DNA of 64,000 nucleotides from Xestospongia muta (Eukaryota; Porifera; Demospongiae; Haplosclerida; Petrosiidae), in NCBI GenBank assembly GCA_963693285.1, contig OY848926.1, forward strand, positions 1,307,001 to 1,371,000, read 5' to 3'. Position 1 is the first letter of the stretch; each line of letters begins with the position of its first letter. Below are positions 48,415 to 58,537 of this stretch, piece after piece. The position numbers and the translations under genes were made by a program. The notes beneath the pieces are model-generated. The model was not told the DNA's origin, made no database searches, and was given only the letters and a program-made list of their open reading frames with translations.

Positions 48415-49226
48415 ATGATCTTGTTGTTGACATTATTGTGGGTATTGAACTATCTTATAATGGCTGAAGGTAAGATAAGTAAGATCAGTAAGATTTTGTT
48501 ATCCTTAATCTTTTAGACTGTCCAGGAAACTATCAATATGAGAGGCAACCACCAAACAACTTTACTGATTGTAATCCAGTGAAGACTAGCCTTCAACTAC
48601 ATTGTTCAGTACTAGTACCTCGTGTTAGTACTACTGTCACTTTAGACTGGTACTGGAGTAAGAATATCACTGAGTGTGGGAGGAATATTACAGAGGAACA
48701 AGGAAGATTTACCATTACCACTTACACAGGATATACACATCTTACTAATATAGATCGCATCACTACAGATCTGATTATAGAGTCTCCTCAGACAGACACT
48801 GGTTATTACTGGTGTCAAGTTAATGATCCATTATATAATGGATTATTTATATTTACTAATAAAGCACCAGTGTTTGATACTGGAACTATGACTATATGTA
48901 GTGGAGGACAATTTGTAACCAAGACAACATGTGCAATTATATCAAATATCAACACTCCAAGCTTTCTCATGTGGTTCATATCAACTCAAACAGTCTCTCC
49001 TACCACGTACAATAATATGTTAACAAGTAAATATAGTGAAACAGCTATGTCTATAAGTGATATAAAAAGTATGTCAAGTACTGTGACCATTACAGTAACT
49101 ACAGTGTCTGGAACTACATCAAAGAAAAGTTTAGAAACTTTGACAAATCTTAGCTCAACTAAAACAGATCATTTGTTAGATAGCACAGCAACAAGCATTA
49201 TTTTAACAGCTACTATCATAGTATAA
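48415..49226 (+). CDS. IgR18: truncated receptor, possibly secreted
   Basis: Exons 48415-48469 and 48517-49226 give 254 residues: leader, Ig domain (LHCSVLVP, DWYW, DTGYYWCQV, GLFIFTNKAPVF) and part of the stalk. At about 49215 the stalk coding runs into WDR7 intron sequence and stops (TAA 49224). No membrane helix remains, so the product would be soluble unless splicing skips to the class B tail exons at 49395. The partner IgR17 has nearly the same ectodomain. It could be a soluble antagonist or simply a truncated pseudogene. Confidence 0.6.
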
Positions 49227-49390
49227 TACATGTACATATTGTTGATGTTCCATTTTTATCCTACATAGATTACCAAATGTTAGTTATGATGGCATCATCT
49301 AAACCATACATTCACACTACATTATTAACCCTGTGACACAACTGATGTCATCATCATAGTACAAGTTACATCATTATAAAAGTTGTTGTA
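49215..49390 (+). mobile_element. WDR7 intron scrap with inverted-repeat element relic
   Basis: 49218-49287 matches the WDR7 intron and the start of the next exon (ACATAG, then ATTACCAAATGTTAGTTAT). It is followed by a relic (GGCATCATCTAAACC, ATTAACCCTGTGACACAACT, GATGTCATCATCATAGTAC) related to the small element at 51576-51761. The same relic interrupts the same WDR7 exon at 62188, so this piece was copied from that fragment or its ancestor. Confidence 0.6.
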
Positions 49391-49873
49391 ATAGATACAT
49401 TTATGCAGACATTGTCATCAGATGAAAGGTAAAAGGATGACATGACTCACATATATGTACTTTACCTCTTGTTTAGTAATCCACAATATGATGACATTGT
49501 TACATCAATGAGAAAGGATGAACCTAATGTTAATGAAAAGGATGATAAACTAAAATATGATGACATTAAAAGTCCATCAACTACTAAACAACTACCACCT
49601 CCTTGTCCTACTCCTTACTCTTCTCATATCACTACTACAAAAGATGATACACCTGTCAGTAAAGTCAATAAAGTTATAAGTTATACAGACTTAGAGTGGG
49701 ATGATAGTGGTAACAAGTTAAAGTTTACACCCTCTTCTCCTCCTCCTCTTAGTTCAGATCCTGTAGTCTGTAGTAATCCAGAGGACACTCCTCCATTATC
49801 AACAATAGAGCCTGTTATATATAGTGCTGTAGTAAGGAAGAATGATACTGAAGTTATAAAGATATTTGATTAA
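49391..49873 (+). pseudogene. Class B tail exons stranded behind IgR18
   Basis: An exon-5 piece (about 49395-49428, TFMQTLSSDER) and an exon-6 piece (49477-49873) with NPQYDDIV, LKYDDI, ISYTDL and VIYSAV are open and have splice sites. The end is truncated by a deletion (EVIKIFD, stop). They show that IgR18 descends from a class B receptor that lost its helix through recombination with WDR7 sequence. Confidence 0.65.
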
Positions 49874-50052
49874 AAGTTTCACCTTACTTTATAATGTCAG
49901 AAAGTTGTACATAATTAGGTAGTTTACTGTTATTAATGTTATTGCTATTAATTGACATAATGTTAGTTTATTAACTTTTGTGATTGCTTAGTACATCCAT
50001 ATATGGTAATACTTCAATACAACACTAACACAATACACTGTACTAATGATCG

Positions 50053-51218
50053 ATGGAGGTAATACAACTTGTTGTTGTTTTCCTTTCAACTGTTTCTGTC
50101 AGAGCTAATACTAGTAAAAAAAGACATTTAATATTATGTGTTCTGTTGCTAATGTGTTAATAAACTGATGTGCAGGTTATCCAGGAAACTATCAATATGA
50201 GAGACAACCACCAACTAGCTTCACTCATTGTAATCCAGTGAGGACTATCCTTCTACTAACATACACAGTACTAGTACCTAGTGGTAGTACTACTGTCACT
50301 ATAGACTGGTACTGGAGTAAGAATATCAGTGAGTGTGGGAGACATATTACAGAAAAACAAGAAAGATTTACCATAACCACTAATGGAAGACCTTCACATC
50401 TTTTTCGCATTTTATTAATGTAAATGGTATCATTACAGATCTAACTATAACATCTCCTGGGACAGAACTGGTTATTACTGGTGTCAAGTTAATGATCCCT
50501 CTTATAATGGAGTATTTATATCTAGTAATAAAGGACTAGTGTTTGATACTGAAACTATGACTACCTGCAGTGAAAGACAATCCACATTTTGACCAAAATA
50601 TGCAGTTGGATCAGTACCTCCATTATTTTGTGTAATTCCAGCATCATTGTTCTCCTATACTAAGCAGTACAGCTATTACTACACATTACCAACCAGTCAC
50701 TTTATTTACAACTATAATACTTACAGGATCAAGCACAATTTAACATATTGTAGATCCAATTAGTTATACTAGCTATAATGTAATTATGTTTACAATAATG
50801 AACTCATCATACACCACCTATATGACTCCATCTTCTGGTACAATTAGTGTGACATCATTTCCACACATTGGTGACAATGAAGGACTGATATTAGATCTTG
50901 TAGTACTCAGTATAGTAATGTTTGGTTTAGGAGGTGTACTGGGTGTGGAATAAGAAGAGATATATTAAAGGTATTTATGTCACACACATATTTAATGCAT
51001 GTGATAATACCATTTAGATCTGAAGAATCCTACCAATGAAGAAAAACAGTTAGTAGATTTTTATTTAAATAAGATCATGTTTTAATTATTAGGTCAATAC
51101 CAAAACAAGTAATAACTGAAGTCAATACAGCTTTGGTCTGAATGTGTTCTTTCAAGATACTTCAGTTACTGATCCTCCTTCTGACTACTTACGTATTTAT
51201 GATATACCACAACAGTGA
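50053..51218 (+). pseudogene. IgR19: class A receptor, broken
   Basis: Leader MEVIQLVVVFLSTVSVRA, donor weakened to A-GTAAAA. Ig exon from 50176 starts YPGNYQYERQPPTSF (first Cys changed to Tyr). The B-strand Cys is also Tyr (LTYTVLVP). The frame shifts near 50390 inside the variable segment; later stops include TGA near 50590. The helix has a deletion (VLSIVMFGLGGVLGV, stop). The tail exon near 51093 lacks bases (GCTTTGGTCTG). It resembles IgR11 in leader and stalk (TSYNVIMFT). Both Ig core cysteine positions are hit or displaced, so it is certainly dead. Confidence 0.75.
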
Positions 51219-51323
51219 TAATTTAGCAGTGTTTTGTTTACTCCAGATCATTAATGATATTGGAATGTTATATATGTGTTTTCATCTTTCCTTCATTTTT
51301 TAGTATTGTAATATATGGTTTTT

Positions 51324-52113
51324 TGTTCTTAGGATCTCAACATGAAGCACCTTTCTCTTACTCGTCACTACCACCAATACAAGTACATAGTAATAGATGG
51401 TTTACTTTAATGTACTCTTTTGGTAGGTGGGGCAGACTCAACCCCCAAAATCTACAGGTATAATGGGTCCAGCAGACTCAAGCTAATATTCTATTATCAG
51501 CTGCTAAAGAGGACATATTAGTATTAATATGTACTATATAGATAAGTGTTCATCACTTGTCTCATTACAACTACTGGGTGGTTCTTGGTGTAACTTCACT
51601 ATGATGACATCATAATGAAATGACACATAGTGATGTCATCATATATGATGACATTACCTAAACTCTAAACCAAACCTAACATTATTAACTCTATGACACA
51701 TAATGATGTCATCATAGGACAAGTTGTTACATCATCAGTCAGGTTACACCAAGAAGCATGCCAACTACTAGATGGAACATTATGTCATATAAATTGATAT
51801 TCTATATATTATATGTTAAATTGTTGATATTGTCTTGTTTTGTTTGGATCAGGAAGACTTGAAAAGAAGAAATTTCAATGAATTATTTCCATCTTTAACT
51901 AAGTAAGTACATGTAAATGTAATTAAACTGTTATATATTATATAATACATGTTCATATTGTTGCTTCATCCTACATAGATTAACAAATGTTAGTTACTCT
52001 CAAAAAACTCGGAGATTAGCTGTAGGGGCACGTTCTGGACAAGTGGGTGTGTATGATCTCAAACAACATAAAACTCAAATGGTTAATGCCCACACCAAGT
52101 GACTGTTCTGTGC
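51324..52113 (+). pseudogene. WDR7: WDR7 fragment 4
   Basis: Remains of four consecutive exons: the end of the 434-base exon (FLGSQHEAPFSYSSLPPIQ, 51324-51381), the next (51427 onward, interrupted by an element at 51576), the 83-base exon with lost acceptor (TTAA for TTAG, about 51819-51902), and the start of the WD exon (51979 to about 52113, RRLAVGARSGQVGVYDLKQ). The last then jumps into receptor upstream flank. It replaces the normal spacer between IgR19 and IgR20. Confidence 0.75.
51576..51761 (+). mobile_element. 186-base MITE with 8-base target duplication
   Basis: It interrupts the WDR7 exon in fragment 4. The flanking CAACTACT (51568-51575 and 51762-51769) occurs once in intact copies, so it is a target-site duplication of 8 bases. 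Ends share inverted TTCTTGGTGTAAC / GTTACACCAAGAA near each terminus. The interior is rich in inverted ATGATGTCATCAT. It has no coding capacity. Eight-base duplications are typical of hAT-type transposons (family knowledge), so a non-autonomous hAT element is the likeliest class. Confidence 0.78.
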
Positions 52114-52339
52114 TTATAAAATAAGATATCACTGCATGGTAATATTGTTTCTATGCCATTAGTTTTAAACCATAACTCTGTTATTTTTCATGCTGCTTTT
52201 AAAACAAATATGTCTAGTATATAATGTAAATATTATATTAATTATGAAGTAAACTGTATTAGCTTTGCAACACCCACTGACTATTATAATGTATAAGTGA
52301 AATGAGTAGATCTGCTACAGATAAGTAAAGAGTTTAGTG

Positions 52340-54001
52340 ATGATCCTGAATTTGTTGTTAACACTTTTGTTGCTATTGAGCTATATTATATTAGTTGAAG
52401 GTAAGATTAGTAAGATTTTCATTAATTGTTATAATTAATATTTAAGGTTGTCCAGGAAACTATCGATATGTGAAACAACCACCAACTAACTTTACTCATT
52501 GTAATCCAATGATGATTGAACTTCTACTAGTATGTACAGTACTAGTACCTCGTGATAGTACTACTGTCACTATAGACTGGTACTGAAGTAAGAATATCAA
52601 TGAATGTGGGAGGAATATTACTCAAAAACAAGGAAGATTTGATATACATACTAGTAGAGGATATGCACAACAACTTAATACAGATCGTATCACTACAGAT
52701 CTGAAAATAAAGTCTCCTGAGACAAAGACTGGTTATTACTGGTGTCAAGTTAATGATCCCTCTTATAATGGAGTATTTATATCTAGTAATAAAGCACCAG
52801 TGTTTGATACTGAAACTATGACTATATGTAGTGGACAGCAATATGCAAACTTGACAACTTGTGCAATTAGATCAAACATCAACATTTTGACCCCTCTCAT
52901 GTGCTTTATATCATCTCAAACAGTCTCCCCTACCATGTATGAGAGTATGATAACAAGTAGGTATAGGGAAACTATTATGTATACAAGTGATGACATAAAA
53001 AGAATTTCAAGCACTGTCACCATTATGGATCTTAGCTCTACTCAAACAGATTATTTTATCTATAGTGCAACTACATCATTGATGACAACAAGCATTATTT
53101 TAACAGCTAATTCAACCTATTATATGAATACTGTAGCAGATACTAGCTCAAATCGTAAAAATGGTACAGTTACAGATCATAGTACAAATGCTGAAACATA
53201 TACTACCTTAAAAACACAATTAATATTATTAAATGCAAAAATGTATACCAGTATCGTCTCTACTCCTATGTACAATGACAATTCTGTTCCCTTTATTACT
53301 AACAACATTACACTAATACTATCTATATCATTAGTAATACTACTGATTATAAGTATATTATCATGTGGTGTCATAGTAGTGATTGTTATCATTAAAAGAA
53401 GGAAAACACACAAAACTAACAATGGTAAGTGACATTATTAGACCACTTTAATATTATAAACTATCTTGTTATTTTGTTATAATAGATATGATACAAAGTG
53501 AATTAAAAGTAAAACAGACTTTGGTGATTTTAAGGTTAGGACAGTAATGACTCACTTAATTCATTTCTCTTCTACAGTTGTGAACAATATGATGACATTT
53601 ATTATCAATTTAAAAAGAATGAATCTGATCTCACAGAAAGGGAAGATAAAACAGAATATGACAGTGACAAAGATCCATCAACTACTAAACAACCACTACC
53701 TCCTTGTCCTACTCCTTACTCTTCTCATATCACTACTACAAAAGAAGAGACACCAGTCACAAAAGTCAATAAAGTCATAACTTATACAGACTTAGAGTGG
53801 TATGATAGTGGTAACAAGTTAAAGTTTACACCCTCTTCTCCTCCTCCTCTTAGTTCAGATCCTGTAGTCTGTAGTAATCCAGAGGACACTCCTCCATTAT
53901 CAACAATAGAACCTGTTATATACAGTGCTGTAGTGAGGAAGAGTGATACTAAAATGACTGTAAAGATATCAGCATTTGTTGATAATATAGATACTTCATG
54001 A
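52340..54001 (+). pseudogene. IgR20: class B receptor, one stop, fused tail exon
   Basis: Exons 52340-52400, 52447-53424, 53486-53534, 53578-54001; total length is a multiple of three (503 codons), with one nonsense: TGA at 52584-52586 in the C strand, in place of the second Trp of DWYW. Leader MILNLLLTLLLLLSYIILVE. Helix LVILLIISILSCGVIVVIVI. Unlike IgR3 and IgR10, the exon-4 front (EQYDDIYYQF, TEYDSD) is joined in frame to the exon-6 back (ITYTDLEW, VIYSAV), skipping exon 5 and the QYDDIV/LKYDDI part. The join lies in the shared TTKQP..PPCPTPYSS stretch. The ITSM Val is Asp here. DTG is KTG. Confidence 0.75.
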
Positions 54002-55391
54002 CTTGTAATGTACCTATATGATACACCTTATCCTTCAAAATGTTCGTCTTTTATTTTAGCTATATTTTGTCAGGAGTGTGATTATGTTCAGTGTCATTTC
54101 AAATAATGCTGTTGACATCTTCATTTGTAATATTAGTTTTAACAAAAATTTAATCGTTCACAGCAAAAATGTGACCAATGTTGATGTTGACCTTCAACTA
54201 GGATGTAATAAACTACACAGTAGTATTATAATATTATAAAAATAATCATGGCCACGTTTTCTGTTTAATCACATAGTTAGAATTGGATAATAATGGAACA
54301 AGTTAACTTTTACTGTATAAACAAATAGTGTTTGTAGTCTTCATATGGCATTGTTTTTGACCTTACTAATTGTCTCTGCTATTTTGATTTTGATTAACTA
54401 TTAGTGACAAGTCTTTAGTTATGACCAATCAATATTATTGATTTATGTAGACTGATATGTTAAAGGTCAGTGAAGTGAATGAAATAATTTATTAATATAC
54501 TTGTTTAATGAGTTCTCTTGAATTTTGGTCATTACACAATAAAAACATATAATAAAATACATAAAATGACAGCATTGGCATACTCTCAGGATACATTAAC
54601 TAATATTTTTACTTGTTATAACAATGGTATAATGATATATTAGTTCTAATTATAATTATGTGTTGGATCACCAATGATATAACTTCTTCTAGCAACAAAT
54701 AATCTTATTTTGTAACACATTATATGTAAAAATTCAAAACATTTCCATTTGAAGTCAACTTGGATAATACTATTATCTATTGTGTCAGTAAATTTATGTT
54801 CCAATTCAGTAGTTCAATGACATTGTTGTTTTAACTAATTTGGTGACATTATTGATTGGTTTTAATGAACTTAATTAATGACTCAACAGTATTTATTAGC
54901 ACCAAATGCTGTGACAGCCATATGCATATTGACATCATCAATAGCTCTAATACAAAATATAGATGTGGTTAAAAAGGTTTAATTATAATAAAAATTTGTT
55001 TGGTAAATCAAATATAAATCAATCTAAAATTAGTCTACACAGATATGAGGCTTTTAATCTTATATTTTTCTTCAGGATATATCAACTATAGGAACTCCTT
55101 CTGATAATAATGGTAGTATATACTTCATTACTAATATCTTAACAATTTCTTCTAATACATCTTAATGTACTATAGTGACATTTTTCATTTAAATGATAAA
55201 TGTTCTACAATTTTAATTTCTAATATTCTACAACAATCATTTCTAGAAAGATGTCACAACATCTATTAATGACATGACATACCTAAAAGTAACATTCTTA
55301 ATTAAAACTGACTTAGTGTTTATCAACACCCACACACTATGACAACATTATTAAGTATCCCAAAAAGCTATTGATTGTTGTCAATGATAAA
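54002..55391 (+). other. Non-coding spacer, duplicate of 40-41 kb
   Basis: The 5' end is class B 3' flank. From about 54290 onward it carries AT-rich unique sequence, and from about 54580 it matches 40260-41082. The end has TCAACACCCACACACTATGA before the IgR21 ATG. No coding region seen. Confidence 0.6.
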
Positions 55392-56574
55392 ATGTTACTG
55401 AGATTTCTTGTTTTTCTTCTCTCAATCACTTATGTCAAAGCCACTGGTAAGTTAGTCTTATTAGTTAACATACATGTAGTTTAACATTGTATTTATAGGT
55501 TGTCCAGGAAACTATCAATATTATAGACAACCACCAATTAGCTTTGCTGATTGTAATCCAGTGAATACTAACCTTTTTCTGTTAACATGTACAGTACTAG
55601 TACCTAGTGATAGTACTACTGTCACTGTAGACTGGTACTGGAGTAAGAATATCACTGAGTGTGGGAGGAATATTACAGAGGAACAAGGAAGATTTGCAAT
55701 AGTCTCTAGCAGAAAAACTTCACATATTACTAATGTAGATCGTATCATTACAAATCTGAATATAATGTCTCCTCAGACAGACACTGGTTATTATTGGTGT
55801 CAAGTTAATGATCCCTCTTATAATGGAGTATTTATATCTAGTAATAAAGCACCAGTGTTTGATACTGGAACTATGACTATATGTAATGATGGAAAAATAT
55901 CCACAATTAAATCAAATTGTGCAGTAGTATCAGTGCTACCATTGATATGTGTAGATCCAACATTTAGTTTTGTTCTACCTATTACATCAATAACTACATA
56001 TATTGTACAAAGTACTTTAACCACACCTTCTATACCTCCATATGTTACATCAACTACTAATACTGGCAGCATCAGTACTGTACATACATCTACTAGACCT
56101 ACTGAAACCCTAAAAATAAAGAATTTTTCACAACTTACCTATACGTCATCAACTATGAGTTTATCTTACAATACACCAAGTGTAATTTCTTTGGGATCCA
56201 ATTGTAATAACGTGGGACTGATATTGGGTTTGGTTGTACTCAGTATAGTAATGTTTGGTTTAGGAGGTGTACTAGGTGGACTACTGACTGTACTGTGGAA
56301 TAAGAGATGTAGTAAAGGTATTTGTCTCATACATATATTTAATAATTATTACAATAGTTTAGATGTGAAAGATCCTTCCAGAGAAGAAAAAAGGTCAGAA
56401 ATTTATTATTCCATTGAATAATCATGTTTAGTGCTTAGATCAATACCCAACCAACCAGATGTATTAACAACTGAAGACAATACAGCTTATGGTCTGACAG
56501 TGCTCTCTCAAGATACATCAGTTACTGATCCTCCTTCCGACTACTTACATGTTTATGATACACCACAACAGTAA
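55392..56574 (+). CDS. IgR21: class A Ig receptor, intact
   Basis: Exons 55392-55446, 55499-56317, 56363-56393, 56439-56574 give 346 residues. Leader MLLRFLVFLLSITYVKA; Ig with LLTCTVLVP, DWYW, DTGYYWCQV; variable segment RKTSHITNVDRIITN shared with IgR23. Stalk Thr-rich, close to IgR14 (TSTRPTETLKIK). Helix MFGLGGVLGGLLTVLW; mini-exon DVKDPSREEKR; tail LTTEDNTAYGLTVL and SDYLHVYDTPQQ. It lies 14,309 bases downstream of IgR14, start to start, in a duplicated block. Confidence 0.82.
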
Positions 56575-56899
56575 CATTAATATTCACATAAGACATGTAT
56601 ACATTAGATCAGTTATGCTTTATTTGGAGTGCTAAAATTGCAATGTTTGTTTTGTCTTCATCATGTGTTATTGTAATTAAGCTGTTTATAAGAGTATTAA
56701 TATATTATTTCTGAACACAAGTATAGTCTTCCCCACAGAATTATGTTATGATAAGTATTATATACATAATGTTTCTATACTACCGAAATTATTCCTTACG
56801 GAATTCATACTTGTCTCTCAAGCTATCAATAAAGGAAACAACTGCTAGCTAAGTTCACATCACATTATTGTAATCCATAAGGACAGGGTATTTCACAAA

Positions 56900-58047
56900 A
56901 GTCACCAAAGTTATATCTTGTTAAAGTGGGATGATGGTAGTAATATCTTGAAGTTTATACCCTCTCCTTCTCCTCCTTATAGTAAACATACAGATCCTTC
57001 AATCCACACTGCAAAAAATGAACACTTCCTACCAGTGAACAATATGGCAGATGCCATAGTAACTTTATAGTACAGAGTAAATGTTATTGTTCATTGTTTA
57101 TAATCTGTATATAGTAATATAAAGGACACTCCTCCATTATCAACAATAAAACCTGTTATATACAGTGCTGTAGTGAGGAAGAATGATACTAAAATGACAG
57201 TAAAGATATCAACATCGGTTTATAATATAGATACTAATATTATCACAAAATATGATGACATTTATTATCAATTCAAAAAGGATGAATCTGATCTCAATGA
57301 AAAGGAAGATAAAACAGAATATGATAGTGTCAAAGAGCAATTAACTACTAAACAACCACCACATCCTTCTCCTGGTCCTTATTCATCTCATATTACTATA
57401 CTTCAAATGAAGAGACACAATTCACTAGTGTCAACAGGATTAAAGAAACAAAGACACATAAAACTAACAATATTAAGTGACTGTAATGGACTACTTTAAT
57501 TACATCAATTATCATGTTGTGTTTGTTGTAATAGATATATTTATGCAGACAGTGTTGCCATCAGATGAAAGGTAAAAGGATGACATGACTTACATATATG
57601 TACATTACCTCTTGCTTAGTAATCCACAATATGATGACATTGTTACATCAATGAGAAAGAATGATCCCAACATTTATAGAAAAGGATGATGAACTAAAAT
57701 ATGATGACATTAAAAGTCCATCAACTACTAAACAACTACCACCTCCTTGTCCTACTCCTTACTCTTCTCATATCACTACTACAAAAGAAGAGATACCAGT
57801 CACAAAAGTCAATAAAGTCATAAGTTATACAGACTTAGAGTGGGATGATAGTGGTAACAAGTTAAAGTTTACACCCTCTTCTCCTCCTCCTCCTGCTAGT
57901 TCATATCCTGCAGTCTGTAGTAATCCAGAGGACACTCCTCCATTATCAACAATAGAACCTGTTATATACAGTGCTGTAGTGAGGAAGAGTGATACTAAAA
58001 TGACTGTAAAGATATCAACATTTGTTGATAATATAGATACTTTGTGA
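56900..58047 (+). pseudogene. Class B tail remnants, duplicate of 42.6 kb composite
   Basis: Same order of pieces as 42600-43475. The exon-6 piece (57617-58047) is longer here and complete at its end (ISYTDL, VIYSAV, KISTFVDNIDTL), but has a one-base insertion near 57678 (CATTTATAGAAAAGG). The exon-4 piece (about 57243-57476) keeps a TEYDSV ITSM. No ectodomain or helix is attached. Confidence 0.65.
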
Positions 58048-58537
58048 CTTGTACTTATATAGTACACCTTTTCCTTCAAAAAGTTCCTCTTTACTTAAGC
58101 TATTGTGTTAGAAATGTGGGTCTGTCCCTTGTCATTTCAAGTAATGCTGTTGATATTTTCATTTTAAATATTAGCTTAACAAAACTTTAATCATTGAGGG
58201 CCAAAATGTAACTAATGGTGATAGTTGACCTTCAGCTTGGGTGTAATAAACTACACTAAGGTGTTAAAATTTTATAAAAATAATTATGATAAAAATGTTA
58301 CAAAATAAGATTATTTGTTGCTAGAAGTTTTCATTTAAATGACAAATGTTCTACAATTTTAATTTCTAATATTTTACAACAAACATTTTTACAAAGATGT
58401 CACACCATCTATCAATCACACGACATACTTGGTAATAACATTCTTAATTAAAACTGATGTAGTGTTTATCAACACCCACACACTATGACAACACTATTAA
58501 GTATCCCAAAAAGCTGCTGATTGTTGTCAATGATAAA
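58048..58537 (+). promoter_or_regulatory. Upstream region of IgR23
   Basis: Non-coding. Class B-type 3' flank, then sequence matching 43500-43866, with TCAACACCCACACACTATGA about 65 bases before the ATG at 58538. Confidence 0.45.
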
